Of a DNA stretch of 64,000 bases, positions 50,157-59,939 are shown piece by piece. Numbering within the stretch: the first letter of the stretch is position 1; every line of letters begins with the position of its first letter. The position numbers and the translations under genes are program-made. The notes beneath the pieces were generated by a model. It was not told where the DNA came from and made no database searches. It saw only the letters and a program-made list of their open reading frames with translations. Source of the DNA: CAZMRF01 sp964568735 (GTDB lineage: Bacteria > Acidobacteriota > Polarisedimenticolia > JACPZX01); contig CAZMRF010000023.1 in the NCBI GenBank assembly GCA_964568735.1, positions 1 to 64,000 of the forward strand, written 5' to 3'.

Positions 50157-52438
50157 ATGGCCGTCACCCGAGAAGATGCCCTCAACTACCATGCCGGGCC
50201 GCGCCCCGGGAAGATCGAGGTCTCGCCGACCAAGGCCTGCCTCACCCAGCGCGACCTGAGCCTCGCCTACACGCCCGGCGTCGGCGAGCCCTGCCTCGCG
50301 ATCCAGAAGGAGCCCCTCGACGCCTTCAAGTACACCGCGCGCGGTAACCTCGTGGCGGTGGTCTCGAACGGGACCGCGGTCCTCGGCCTGGGGAACATCG
50401 GGGCCCTGGCCGGAAAGCCCGTCATGGAGGGCAAAGGCGTCCTCTTCAAGAGGTTCGCCGACATCGACGTCTTCGATCTCGAGGTCGGCTCCGAAGATCC
50501 CGACGACGTGATCCGTCTCTGCCAGCTCCTCGAGCCCACCTTCGGCGGGATCAACCTGGAGGACATCAAGGCCCCCGAGTGCTTCACGATCGAGCGGACG
50601 CTTCGCGAGACGATGAAGNNNNNNNNNNCGGAACCGCCATCATCACGGGCGCGGCGCTCGTCAACGCCATTCTCCTCACGGGGCGCCGGCTCGGCCAGGC
50701 CCGCGTCGTCTTCAACGGAGCGGGTGCATCCGGGATCTCCTGCGCCGAGCATTACGTCCGCCTCGGCGTGAAGCGGGAGAACATCACGATGTGCGACACG
50801 AAGGGCGTGATCTACGCTGGGCGGACCGAGGGAATGAACCCCTGGAAGGAGTGCTTCGCGGTCCCTACGACCAAGCGAACGCTCACCGAGGCCCTCGAGG
50901 GGGCCGACGTCTTCGTGGGCCTCTCCGCGGCCGGAGCCGTCACCCCGTCGATGGTCAAGAGCATGGCCAGGCGTCCCATCATCTTCGCCCTCGCCAATCC
51001 CGACCCGGAGATCTCCTTCGACGACGCCAGGGCGGCGCGGCCCGATGCCATCGTGGCCACGGGCCGAAGCGATTTCCCGAACCAGGTCAACAACGTCCTG
51101 GGCTTCCCCTTCATCTTCCGCGGAGCGCTCGACGTGCGGGCGACGGCCATCAACGAGGAGATGAAGCTGGCGGCGACGGGAGCGCTCGCGACCCTTGCCC
51201 GCGAGGACGTGCCCGACTCGGTCCGGCGAGCGTATGGACTCGAGGAGCTGCGCTTCGGGCAGGACTACATCATCCCGAAGCCCTTCGATCCGCGGGTGCT
51301 CGTCCGGGTGGCCTCGGCCGTGGCGGCCGCCGCCATGGAGACCGGCGTCGCGCTCCATCCCGTGGATCTCGATGCGTACCGTGAAGAGCTGGAGCGCCGC
51401 CTGGGCATGGCTCGCCAGGTCACGCGGACGCTCCTGCACAAGGCCCAGTCGTCGCCCCGGCGGGTCGTCTTCCCCGAGGGCGACCACCCCACGATCCTCC
51501 GTGCCTGCAGGATCGCCGTCGAGGAGGGGATCGCGCGCCCGATTCTCCTCGGCGATCCCTTCCTGATCAATTCGCGGGCCGAACGGCTCGGGATCCTGCT
51601 CAACGGCATGGATCTCGTGGACCCCGCGGACAGCCCTCACCGCGAAGGATACGTGGACGAGCTCTACCAGCTGCGGCACCGGCGCGGAGTGACGCTCACC
51701 GGGGCCCGGGAGCTGATGCTCAACCGGAACTACTTCGGAGCCATGATGGTCCGCATGGGCCATGCGGACGCGGTCGTCTCCGGGCTCACACAGCACTACC
51801 CCGACACGATCCGGCCCGCCCTCCACGTGATCGACAAGCGCCCTGGAATCCACAGGGTCTCCGGGCTCTACGTCCTGATCACGCGGCGCGGCGAGACCTA
51901 CTTCCTGGCGGACACCACGGTCAACATCGATCCATCGGCCGAGGACCTCGCCGAGATCGCGCTGTGCGCCGCGGCGGAGGCCCGGCGCTTCAACGTCGAG
52001 CCGCGCGTCGCGCTGCTCTCCTTCTCGAACTTCGGCAGCACGAAGGATCCCCGCTGCGAGAAGGTGCGGCGTGCCGTGGAGCTGATCCGGGAGGCCGACC
52101 CGAGCCTGATGGTGGACGGAGAGATGCAGGCCGACACCGCGGTCGTTCCGCAGATCATCGAGACGACCTATCCCTTCTCCCGGCTTCGCGGAGGGGCCAA
52201 CGTTCTCGTCTTCCCGGACCTCCAGTCGGGCAACATCGCCTACAAGTTGCTGATGCGCGTGGGCGGCGCCGAGGCGATCGGCCCCGTCCTCATGGGCCTC
52301 TCCCGGCCCGTCCACGTCTTGCAGCAGGGCGCCGAGGTCGAGGAGGTCGTGAACATGACGGCCATCGCCGTGGTGGACGCGCAGGAGCCCCGCACCGCGG
52401 CCGTCCCGGAACTCCAAGCTGAGCCCGTGAGGGCTTGA
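50157..52438 (+). CDS. maeB: MaeB-type malic enzyme, interrupted by an assembly gap
   Basis: NADP-dependent malic enzyme (malate to pyruvate plus CO2) with a C-terminal phosphotransacetylase-like domain. The N-terminal malic domain ends RETMK at 50618, ten N follow, and the protein resumes at GTAIITGAALV. The NAD-binding core RVVFNGAGASGISCAEHYV and ALANPDPEISF follow, and the PTA-like domain begins near 51450 (RRVVFPEGDHPTILRA). GGAGG precedes the ATG. Across the 10 N the frame does not match, but the missing family residues (IPVFHDDQH) would need about 26 bases, and 26 restores it exactly. So the gene is very likely intact. It follows the oxidoreductase by about 110 bp. Confidence 0.9.
50619..50628. 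other. Assembly gap (10 N) inside maeB
   Basis: Ten N stand where the conserved active-site region PVFHDDQH of malic enzyme should be. The spacer length is nominal; frame arithmetic from 50157 to the GGA codon at 50630 requires about 26 bases instead of 10 (or any length 3n+2). Confidence 0.9.
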
Positions 52439-52683
52439 GGCCAAGCGATCCGGAAGGTCATGGGTCCGTAGTGGAATCGCGACGCTCATCGTGTCCTGGC
52501 CGCCGGGCATCGATGATGAGCAGGCCTTGGCCTGGACGAGGCCATGCGCCCGCCTGCTTCCGCCCTGCCTGAGCACAGCGAGGTGCCCCAGGTGTTACCC
52601 TGGCGCCCGACAACGGTTCGCTGCCGCCCTCGTGAACCACTCGCTTTGACCCGCTCTGGGGGCGGATCGGACTGGTTTCCCTC

Positions 52684-53259
52684 ATGCTGCGGCCTCTCTC
52701 CATCTGTTTCCTGCTCACGTATCTGTCCTGTGTCGCCTCCGTTTCCCTCACCTGGGCTGCATCGGAGGATCCCGTCGAATGGACTCCAGCGACGGTTTAT
52801 TCGATTCAGGTCGGGACATCCCTCGTCGGCGATCTCACCCGGGCCATTGGGAAGCCGAAGGAACAGACGGACAACGAAAACCTGATCATGAGAGGAGCCT
52901 CCCTCTATAGATTCGAGGTGTCCTGGCCGTTCGAAGGGGAGCTTTGGGCCACGGTCGATTCGCCCAGCAAGCGCGTACTCGAGTTATGGTTCAAGTCGAA
53001 GAAAGCCCGCATGAGCGAAGTGATCAAGGAGTTCGGCTCGGACTACGGAATGCGGCGATATCGCGTCCGCAAGTGCGAGAACGATCCCCACAGGGACGTG
53101 ATTTGCCCCGACAGCAAGGGGCCGATCCTTATCTTCGAGTATCCAAAGAAGGGCATCGTGGTCTTCCCGGGGCCCGACGGAACGCTGAACGACCTCTACT
53201 TCGTGTCCGGGCCCCTCCGGCTGCTGAGTTGCGACTGCGGGGATCAGGACGACGATTGA
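52684..53259 (+). CDS. Exported protein of unknown function
   Basis: A 191-residue protein with a signal peptide (residues 1-26, ending SLTWAAS). The mature part contains a globular beta-alpha domain (TVYSIQVGTSLVGDL, KRVLELWFKSKKARM, FGSDYGMRRYRVRKC) and a Cys pair near the C-terminus (LLSCDCGDQDDD). It may be periplasmic. The start is the ATG at 52684 at the head of the signal peptide. The preceding 245 bp contain no gene. No family recognised. Confidence 0.6.
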   Translation: MLRPLSICFLLTYLSCVASVSLTWAASEDPVEWTPATVYSIQVGTSLVGDLTRAIGKPKEQTDNENLIMRGASLYRFEVSWPFEGELWATVDSPSKRVLELWFKSKKARMSEVIKEFGSDYGMRRYRVRKCENDPHRDVICPDSKGPILIFEYPKKGIVVFPGPDGTLNDLYFVSGPLRLLSCDCGDQDDD

Positions 53260-53321
53260 AGTGCTGGCCTGGGCTGCGCGGCGGGCTATGATGTCCGCGA
53301 GATCTTGCGGGCAAAGGAGCC

Positions 53322-53846
53322 ATGATCCAGCAACCCACTCTCCCGCGTAGTTTCAGGTGGACCGGCGGAGGCTCGGCCTTCGCCGGCGCTCTCATGGTCC
53401 TCTCCGCCCTGTCGCTGTTCGCGATGTGGGCGTCGTTCGGAAGCGAGCAGCTCGAGCTTCTCGAAAGCGCGGGCGCAACGTCCGACCTCAACGTGCTCCT
53501 CCTGCGCTACAGCCTCGAAGTGGCCTTCGTTGAGGCCGGCACCGGCACGCTGCTCATCGTCGCCGGAGTGTGCTTCCTGCGTCGCAAGCCCTGGGCCCGT
53601 TCGGCCCTCGAGATCATCTCGTGGCTGACGCTCCTGTACACGCTCCTGACCGGGCCGTTCTTCGTGCGCTCATTGGTTGACCTCTTCTCCCTGTTACAGA
53701 CTCGAGGGCTCCTCGTGGGTGTTCTCGTGGGCATAGTCCTCATTGCGTTCCAGGTGGTGCTTCTCTGGCTCTTCATCAGGTACTTGAGGTCCGAGGCCGT
53801 TCGCAAGGTGTTCAATCCGGACGCTCGGAACCAGAAGCCTGCCTGA
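53322..53846 (+). CDS. Integral membrane protein, about four TM helices
   Basis: A 174-residue protein with hydrophobic segments at about residues 20-38, 66-84, 95-115 and 130-152 and short polar ends. AAAGGAG precedes the ATG. It follows the previous exported-protein gene by 62 bp. No family recognised. Confidence 0.65.
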   Translation: MIQQPTLPRSFRWTGGGSAFAGALMVLSALSLFAMWASFGSEQLELLESAGATSDLNVLLLRYSLEVAFVEAGTGTLLIVAGVCFLRRKPWARSALEIISWLTLLYTLLTGPFFVRSLVDLFSLLQTRGLLVGVLVGIVLIAFQVVLLWLFIRYLRSEAVRKVFNPDARNQKPA

Positions 53847-53910
53847 CGAGGGAGCGCACTCGCCGGGACTCCAAAGGCTCATTCCATCTGCCGCATGGAG
53901 GCCACGTCGC

Positions 53911-54420
53911 ATGAAGTACATGAAACTGCCGCCGGGAGAGCGTGAGTCACTTCTGAGCGAGCTCACCCGGATGCCGGACTTCCTGGAGGCGACCTTTGCG
54001 GGCCTGCAACCCGCGGACACCGCGGCCCGAGGCCCAGGGAACGCGTTCTCGCCTGTCGAGCAGTGCTGGCACCTCGCGGACCTCGAGCGAGAAGGATTCG
54101 GCGTCCGCCTCAACCGGCTCCTGACGGAAGATGACCCGAAGCTCGCCGACTTCGACGGCGAACGAGTCGCGAAGGAACGGAACTACAGATCGCTGTCCCT
54201 CGCGGATGGCATTGCGGCCTTCAGGAAGGCACGTTCCGAGAACGTCCTGGCCTTCCGGCGAGTGTCGACGGAGGCGTGGGCACGCTCTGGAACACAGGTG
54301 GGGGTCGGCAGAATGGCCCTGTGCGACCTGCCATCCATGATGGCCGAGCACGACGCGGCCCACCGCGGAGAGATCGAAGCCTGGGTGAGAGCCTTCGAGG
54401 AGAGGCCGAACCCCCGCTGA
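53911..54420 (+). CDS. DinB-like / DUF1569-type four-helix metal-binding protein
   Basis: A 169-residue cytoplasmic protein of the DinB superfamily fold. Likely metal ligands are the His in VEQCWHLADLE (about residue 54) and the two His in MMAEHDAAHRGEIEAWV near the C-terminus, the usual three-His triad. Members act as thiol transferases or detoxification enzymes with bacillithiol, mycothiol or glutathione; activity here is unknown. Located between unrelated small genes; GGAGG is upstream at longer than normal spacing. Confidence 0.75.
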   Translation: MKYMKLPPGERESLLSELTRMPDFLEATFAGLQPADTAARGPGNAFSPVEQCWHLADLEREGFGVRLNRLLTEDDPKLADFDGERVAKERNYRSLSLADGIAAFRKARSENVLAFRRVSTEAWARSGTQVGVGRMALCDLPSMMAEHDAAHRGEIEAWVRAFEERPNPR

Positions 54421-54511
54421 AGCTCACGCACGGGCGGGCCGGAGCGCTGAAGCGGCCCCCTATCGCCTTTCAATACTCCGCGAAAGCGTCAGCCTCGGAG
54501 TGTCGCGACGG

Positions 54512-55060
54512 TCATCTGCGGCGGTCCTTCGCCTTTCGCGGGCCGGCGGCCACGGGAGGGCCCGCCCTTTCAGCCCTGAGCGCCACCACCTGGATCGTGA
54601 TGCCGATGAGGAACATGACGATCAGGGCCGAGTAGATCGGCTTGAAGATGGGCGCCTCCGGACCGGCGACCAGCGGAGCGCCCGGCGGAACCCGCGTCAG
54701 CGTTTCCGTCACCGTCGGGATCATCAGCAGCAGGACGGTGAAGGAATAGCTGATCGTCGTGACGTAGCGTGCCGCCCGCCCGAAGAGCGTCGTCATCCCG
54801 GCAATAGCCGCCACCGCGAGCACGATGAGCGTCAGCACGCCCACCACGTGAGGCGGGCCGATCTTCCCGCTTCGGAAGATGGGAAGGCCGGTGACCGTGG
54901 AGATGACCAGCGAAATCAGGTAGGCCTTGCCGATGGGAGCCTTCGGGGAGATCCCCTTCTCCCTCAGGATCGCGATCAATGCGAGGACCACCGCGACCAG
55001 GCTCACCAGCGTGTGGAAGAGCCCGAGCGGCGTCAACTGGAAGGGCGACAGCGTCGTCAT
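54512..55060 (-). CDS. Integral membrane protein, about five TM helices
   Basis: A 182-residue protein with predicted helices at roughly residues 12-31, 44-60, 70-90, 100-120 and 137-158, with a short Arg/Lys-rich C-terminal tail. The helix contexts HTLVSLVAVVLALIAI and PPHVVGVLTLIVLAVAAI each start with a His, which could bind a haem, but this is a guess. Divergent from the histidine kinase at 55252. No family assigned. Confidence 0.6.
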   Translation of the reverse strand: MTTLSPFQLTPLGLFHTLVSLVAVVLALIAILREKGISPKAPIGKAYLISLVISTVTGLPIFRSGKIGPPHVVGVLTLIVLAVAAIAGMTTLFGRAARYVTTISYSFTVLLLMIPTVTETLTRVPPGAPLVAGPEAPIFKPIYSALIVMFLIGITIQVVALRAERAGPPVAAGPRKAKDRRR

Positions 55061-55251
55061 GTCGGCTCCCCGGTGGAATTGCGCGTCAGGATAGCCTGAT
55101 CAGATGGATTGCGGCGAGAGGCCCCCCGGGAAGCCGCGGGAGCCGCGGGAGCCGCGGAGGGGACCCGGGCATGGGATTCGCGCCTGGGCGCTGCGCGGAA
55201 GGGGTGGATTATCATGACCGTTGCCGCATGAGGAACTGACTCCATTCAATC

Positions 55252-57078
55252 ATGAGTTGGATCACCGTCATCTGGTCCATGAGCGCCTCCGCGTGTCTCA
55301 CGCTGGCGGGCATCCACCTGCTCATCTGGTTGAAGCAGCGGAGGGCCTGGGGCAGTCTGCTGTTTTCCTTGTCCGCAGCGGCCACGAGCCTCATCGCGGC
55401 ATGCGAGTTGTGGATGATGCGGTCGGAAACGACCGCGCAGTTCGGAACAGCGTTGCGCTGGCTGCACCTGCCCGTGTGGGTGATGATCCTCACGCTCGTC
55501 GGGTTCGTGCGACTCTATCTCCGCGCCGGAAGAGCGTGGCTTGCCTGGACAATCTGTACGCTGCGCACGGTGTCGTTGGCTCTCGACTTCATTCTCACGC
55601 CGAATCTCGACTACCGCGAGATCACCACTCTGCGGCAGGTCCATCTCTTCGGAGACTCCATTTCGGTCGCGCGCGGTGTGTCCAATCCATGGATGCTGAT
55701 CGGGCAGACGAGTCTGTTGTTCCTCGCGGCCTTCGTCGTGGATGCCACCATCACCCTCTGGCGGCGGGGCGACCGTCGGCAGGCGCTGACCCTCGGAAGC
55801 AGCATGAGCTTCTTCGTCACCTTGGGGACGGGTCAGTCGGTCTTGTTGTTCTGGGACGTGGTCCACATGCCCACCACCCTGAGTTTGTTCTTCATGGGCA
55901 TTGTTTTCGCCATGGGATATGAATTGAGCCGGGAGGCGCTCCGCGCCGGGCAACTCGACAGCGATCTGATCGAGAGCGAACAACGCATGGCCATGGCCGC
56001 CGAGGCAACGAACCTGGGCATCTGGTCGCGGGACCTCGCGAGCAACGAAATCTGGGCGACGGACAAGTGGCGCGAGTTGTTCGGCTTTACGCAGTCAGAG
56101 CGGCTGGAGCTCGACGGATTGCTGCAACGGCTGCACCCCGAGGATCGCGAGGCCGTCCGCCACGCCCCGGCGCAGGCGCTCGAGCGTGGGGGCAGATACG
56201 AGGCCGAGTACCGCGTGTTGCTCCCCGACGGACGGTCTCGCTGGATCGCCTCTCGCGCCGCCCTCGAGCGCGCCAGCGGCGGCAAACCGGTCCGCATGCG
56301 CGGCGTGTCGCTCGACATCACGGAACGCAAGCTCGCCGAGGTGGAAGCGCAGCAGCAGCGGCTCGAGTTGGCGCATCTATCGCGCGTGACGATGCTCGGA
56401 GAACTGTCCGGCTCGATGGCCCACGAGTTGAACCAACCGCTCACCGCCATCCTCAGCAACGCACAGGCGGCCCAGCGCTTCCTCGCGCACGACCCTGTTG
56501 ACCTCGACGAGGTGCGCGAGATCCTCGTGGACATCGTGGAGCAGGATAACCGCGCCGGTGAAATCATTCGCCGCCTCCGCCTGTTCCTCAAGAAGGGCGA
56601 AGTGCAGCAACAGCCCCTCGACATCAATGAGGTGGTGGAGGAAGTTCTCAAGCTGATTCGCAGCGACCTCGTGAATCAGGGTGTGGCCACGCATACCGCC
56701 CTCGCGCCCGCTTTGCCGACCGTCAATGGCGACCGCGTGCAACTCCAGCAGGTCCTTCTCAACCTGGTGATGAACGCCTGCGACGCCGTGAACGGCAACG
56801 CGCCTGCCGAGCGTCGAGTGATCGTGCGCACGGAGTCGTCCGGCGGCGAAGGCGTCCGTGTTTCGGTTTCCGATCTCGGCGCGGGCATCGCCTCGAGCCA
56901 TCTGGAGCAGGTGTTCGAGCCCTTCTTCACCACCAAGGTCCACGGTCTGGGGCTGGGTTTGTCGGTCTGTCGTACGATCATCACGGCGCATGGCGGAAAG
57001 TTGTGGGCGGCCAACAACCCGGACCGAGGTGCCAGCTTCCACTTCACATTGCCCGTCAGTCGCGGGGCAGGCCCGTGA
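55252..57078 (+). CDS. FixL-like histidine kinase with seven-TM sensor and PAS domain
   Basis: A 608-residue sensor. The first ~230 residues form about seven TM helices (a 7TM-type sensor), followed by a PAS domain (EQRMAMAAEATNLGIWSRDL...GRSRWIASRA...LDITERK). The HisKA domain carries H391 in GSMAHELNQPLTAILSNAQA, and the HATPase has VLLNLVMNACDAVN, DLGAGI and LGLGLSVC. The subgroup (HELNQPL) is that of FixL/DctB-type kinases. It overlaps the response-regulator gene by GTGA, so it phosphorylates that protein. The block 55-60 kb appears slightly less GC-rich than the rest, and might have been acquired as a unit; this is only an impression. Confidence 0.88.
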   Translation: MSWITVIWSMSASACLTLAGIHLLIWLKQRRAWGSLLFSLSAAATSLIAACELWMMRSETTAQFGTALRWLHLPVWVMILTLVGFVRLYLRAGRAWLAWTICTLRTVSLALDFILTPNLDYREITTLRQVHLFGDSISVARGVSNPWMLIGQTSLLFLAAFVVDATITLWRRGDRRQALTLGSSMSFFVTLGTGQSVLLFWDVVHMPTTLSLFFMGIVFAMGYELSREALRAGQLDSDLIESEQRMAMAAEATNLGIWSRDLASNEIWATDKWRELFGFTQSERLELDGLLQRLHPEDREAVRHAPAQALERGGRYEAEYRVLLPDGRSRWIASRAALERASGGKPVRMRGVSLDITERKLAEVEAQQQRLELAHLSRVTMLGELSGSMAHELNQPLTAILSNAQAAQRFLAHDPVDLDEVREILVDIVEQDNRAGEIIRRLRLFLKKGEVQQQPLDINEVVEEVLKLIRSDLVNQGVATHTALAPALPTVNGDRVQLQQVLLNLVMNACDAVNGNAPAERRVIVRTESSGGEGVRVSVSDLGAGIASSHLEQVFEPFFTTKVHGLGLGLSVCRTIITAHGGKLWAANNPDRGASFHFTLPVSRGAGP

Positions 57079-57701
57079 GCGACACAGTGCCGACCGTGTT
57101 CATCGTGGACGACGATCCGGCCGTGCTGAAGAGTCTCTCGCGCCTGCTGCGCGCGGCCCGGTTGAACCTGGAGACATTCACCACACCCCAGGAATTTCTC
57201 GAGCGATACGACCCTCGCGCTTCCGGCTGCCTCGTGCTCGACGTCGCGATGCCCGGCTCGAGCGGCCTGGAGCTGCAGGCTGCTCTGGCGGCGAAAGGCA
57301 GCGCGATCCCGATCATTTTTCTCACGGGCCGCGGCGACATCCCGACGAGCGTGGAGGCGATGAAGCGCGGCGCTCTGGATTTCCTCACCAAGCCCGTGAA
57401 TGCCGACGAGCTGCTCGAGGCCATTCGGCTCGCCATCGAGAAGGATCGCATCGCGCGGCAGGCCCGCGCCGAATCAGACGACATCCTGGAACGGCTGGCG
57501 ACGCTCACGCCGCGCGAGCGTGAAGTTCTCACCCACGTCGTCTCCGGACAGCTGAACAAACAGATCGCCGGCGATCTCGGCATCGTGGAGAAGACCATCA
57601 AGGTCCATCGCGCCAGGGTGATGGAGAAGATGAAGGTGCATTCCGTGGCCGAGCTCGTCCGCCTGGCCGAGCGAGCGGGTATCGGCGCAAAGGAGCGCTG
57701 A
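57075..57701 (+). CDS. FixJ/NarL-type response regulator
   Basis: A 208-residue regulator: receiver domain with acidic patch IVDDDPAVL, phosphoacceptor D56 (LVLDVAMPG), Thr in FLTGRGDIPTSV and Lys in FLTKPVN, then a LuxR-type helix-turn-helix (LTPREREVLTHVVSGQLNKQIAGDLGIVEKTIKVHRA). This is the FixJ layout. The GTG start overlaps the kinase stop. The two form a complete signalling pair; possible targets are the downstream OmpA-like and channel-like genes, an inference from position alone. Confidence 0.92.
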   Translation: MSDTVPTVFIVDDDPAVLKSLSRLLRAARLNLETFTTPQEFLERYDPRASGCLVLDVAMPGSSGLELQAALAAKGSAIPIIFLTGRGDIPTSVEAMKRGALDFLTKPVNADELLEAIRLAIEKDRIARQARAESDDILERLATLTPREREVLTHVVSGQLNKQIAGDLGIVEKTIKVHRARVMEKMKVHSVAELVRLAERAGIGAKER

Positions 57702-57863
57702 TCACGGGCTCCTGGCCACCTTCCTGTTAGCCCAAGGTCCAATATCGCCCCTCTCTCCGTTCGGATACGGTTTCGCCTCCTTATTGAACGTGTGCCCCTG
57801 ACCAGCTCCGGGTGCGCCCGGAGTGCAGGGGGGATTCCGAACATGAGCAAGCGGAGGTAGGTC

Positions 57864-59252
57864 ATGAGACGTAGACAGATATGGGTCCTGCACTTGGTCG
57901 CCGTGCTCCTCATGCTGGGTGTAGGGGTTGTCAGCGCGGCGCCGGACATGGCGACCGCACCGTCGGCAAAGGTCAAGGCGATCAACTATCCGCTCGACCG
58001 CCAGGTCGAGGTGCCCATGCTGGGCACGGCGCAATCGCCTGAGGCGACCGGCCAGGCGAACGTGGAGCCCAAGAATGGCCTGATGGAAATCGAGGGCAAC
58101 TTCTTCCACCTCAAGTTGCCTTCGACGTTCGGTCCGGAGTACCTCGTGTACGTCCTTTGGGCGGTGTCGCCCGAGGGGAAGGCATCGAACCTCGGCCCGA
58201 TTCGGCTGGCGAGCCACCCCGACTCACCTGCGTCAGCTGGCAAGAGTGAGGTCCGTGCCACCACACGCTTTCCGGCGTTCGCAATCGCGGTCACGGCCGA
58301 GCCCTATTTCGCCGTGACCAAACCCAGTGACACCGTCGTCCTGGTCAACGGGGTCCCGGACAAGAAGTACATCCAGACCGTACCGATCGAGATCAAGACG
58401 GAGCTGCTCCAGAGGGCTCGCTACGAAGGAGCCGGCCTGAAGCCGGTGACGATCGACCCCGATGTGCCAATTGAGCTGTACCAGGCCCGCAATGCGGTGC
58501 AGATCGCCCGCTGGCAGAAGGCCGGCGAGTACGCCACGGACTCTCTGGACAAGGCGGTGAAGGCGCTCGACCGGGCCGAGGTTGCGCAGAAGGCCGCGAA
58601 GCCGGATTCCGAGGCCGTCATCATGGCGGCCCGCGAGTCGGTTCAGGCCTCCGAAGACGCCCTTAACGTATCCACCAAGCGGGTCATGGAGGCAGGTCTC
58701 GCCGCCGAGCGCAATGCCTCTGAGGACCGCGAAGCGGCGGCTCGGGCTGCGACCGCGGCCGAAGCGCAGAAGCGGGCGAAAGCCGTCGCCGAGACAGCCA
58801 GTGTCCGGGCCGATGTCGAGCAACGAAGGGCGGACCTGCTCGCGAAGTTAAATACCGTTCTGGCCACCGAGGACACCGACCGCGGTCTCGTCGCCACCAT
58901 GGCGGACGTGACGTTCGCCACGGGAAAGGCCGATCTCAAGCCGGAGGCGCGCGAGAGCCTCGCCAGGTTCGCCGGGATCGTCTCCCTTCTCCCCAAGCTC
59001 GAGTTCGCCGTTGAGGGATACACCGACAGCGTCGGAAGCGATGACTTCAACCAGACTCTGTCGCAGCAACGGGCTCAGGCGGTTCGGGAGTACCTCGTGG
59101 CCCAGGGGATCCCCGCAGGCGGTATCACGTCCAGGGGGCTGGGGAAGGCCTCGCCCGTGGCGTCCAACGATTCACCGGCGGGCCGGGCGAAGAACCGCCG
59201 CGTCGCGATTATCGTCTCCGGTGAGGCGATCGGTGCAAGGCTCGGGAGATAA
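57864..59252 (+). CDS. OmpA-family outer-membrane protein
   Basis: A 462-residue protein with a signal peptide (residues 1-25), an N-terminal beta-rich part, a long helical/coiled-coil middle rich in Ala, Glu and Lys (residues ~190-325), and a C-terminal OmpA peptidoglycan-binding domain. The hallmarks are VTFATGKADLKPEARESL, LEFAVEGYTDSVGSDDFNQTLSQQRAQAV and GKASPVASNDSPAGRAKNRRV. It would tie outer membrane to peptidoglycan. It lies 162 bp after the response regulator and ends at a strong hairpin. The N-terminal part resembles no family I can name. Confidence 0.9.
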   Translation: MRRRQIWVLHLVAVLLMLGVGVVSAAPDMATAPSAKVKAINYPLDRQVEVPMLGTAQSPEATGQANVEPKNGLMEIEGNFFHLKLPSTFGPEYLVYVLWAVSPEGKASNLGPIRLASHPDSPASAGKSEVRATTRFPAFAIAVTAEPYFAVTKPSDTVVLVNGVPDKKYIQTVPIEIKTELLQRARYEGAGLKPVTIDPDVPIELYQARNAVQIARWQKAGEYATDSLDKAVKALDRAEVAQKAAKPDSEAVIMAARESVQASEDALNVSTKRVMEAGLAAERNASEDREAAARAATAAEAQKRAKAVAETASVRADVEQRRADLLAKLNTVLATEDTDRGLVATMADVTFATGKADLKPEARESLARFAGIVSLLPKLEFAVEGYTDSVGSDDFNQTLSQQRAQAVREYLVAQGIPAGGITSRGLGKASPVASNDSPAGRAKNRRVAIIVSGEAIGARLGR

Positions 59253-59263
59253 TCCTCGACGAA

Positions 59264-59293
59264 CCACGCGCCGGCCCTCGGGCCGGCGCGTGG
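59264..59293 (+). terminator. Perfect 13-bp GC-rich hairpin after the OmpA gene
   Basis: CCACGCGCCGGCC pairs perfectly with GGCCGGCGCGTGG around a four-base CTCG loop, 11 bp after the OmpA-gene stop codon. The following ATTTCG has only three Ts. Placed exactly at a gene end, it is very likely a transcription terminator. Confidence 0.85.
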
Positions 59294-59510
59294 CATTTCG
59301 CACGGCGAGCCCCCGGTGCTCCGCGCCGGTGGACACGTCGCCGAATTGCACCAAATGCCACTCCACGTGAAACCATGTCGCGCACGAAGCTCTCGAGCTG
59401 TTGAGCAGAGGCTTCGTGTATCAGGGTGTGGCAACGGACGCCCAATCAGCGGGCGGGTATCGGGCAACGTTCAATACCTGCCCGCTCCGTTGCACTCAGG
59501 GTGGGCCAAC

Positions 59511-59894
59511 GTGACAAGACCCCGGTCACTGATTGCCGTCGTGGACGACGAAGAACCCATCCGGAGGGCTTTGACGCGCCTGCTGCGCTCGGCCGGAATG
59601 GACGTGGAGACGTTTTCATCCGGCACCGAGTTCCTCGAGTCCCTTCAGGACCACCGGCCCGACTGCGTGGTGCTGGACGTGCACATGCCGCCCCTGGACG
59701 GCTTCGAGGTTCAAGCCCGGCTCGCGGAGTCCAGCGCGCCCGTGCCCGTCGTGATCATCACCGGTCACGATTCCACCGAAACGCGCGACCGGGCGCTGGC
59801 CGGACAGCCCGTGGCCTATCTCCGCAAGCCGGTGAACGACCAGACCCTGCTCGACGCCATTGCGCTGGCGCTGAGCCACAAACCCCGGCCATGA
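59511..59894 (+). CDS. Stand-alone CheY-like receiver
   Basis: A 127-residue single receiver domain with AVVDDEEPIRRAL, phosphoacceptor D56 in CVVLDVHMPPLDG, Thr in VIITGHDSTETRDRA and Lys in AYLRKPVND. It has no output domain, so it acts by protein-protein contact or as a phosphate sink. The receiver is of the same FixJ-like type as the one at 57075. The GTG start at 59511 has AGGGTGG about seven bases upstream; the frame is open upstream without conservation. The upstream kinase at 55252 may phosphorylate it. Confidence 0.9.
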   Translation: MTRPRSLIAVVDDEEPIRRALTRLLRSAGMDVETFSSGTEFLESLQDHRPDCVVLDVHMPPLDGFEVQARLAESSAPVPVVIITGHDSTETRDRALAGQPVAYLRKPVNDQTLLDAIALALSHKPRP

Positions 59895-59939
59895 AGCGCC
59901 CCCTGCCTGGCACCGTTCCATGGACTTTTCGCGGGGAGA

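Noticed and set aside
55131..55160. GGGAGCCGC triplet repeat upstream of the FixL-like gene
   Set aside because: Only about three short copies in GC-rich DNA; treated as simple-sequence noise.
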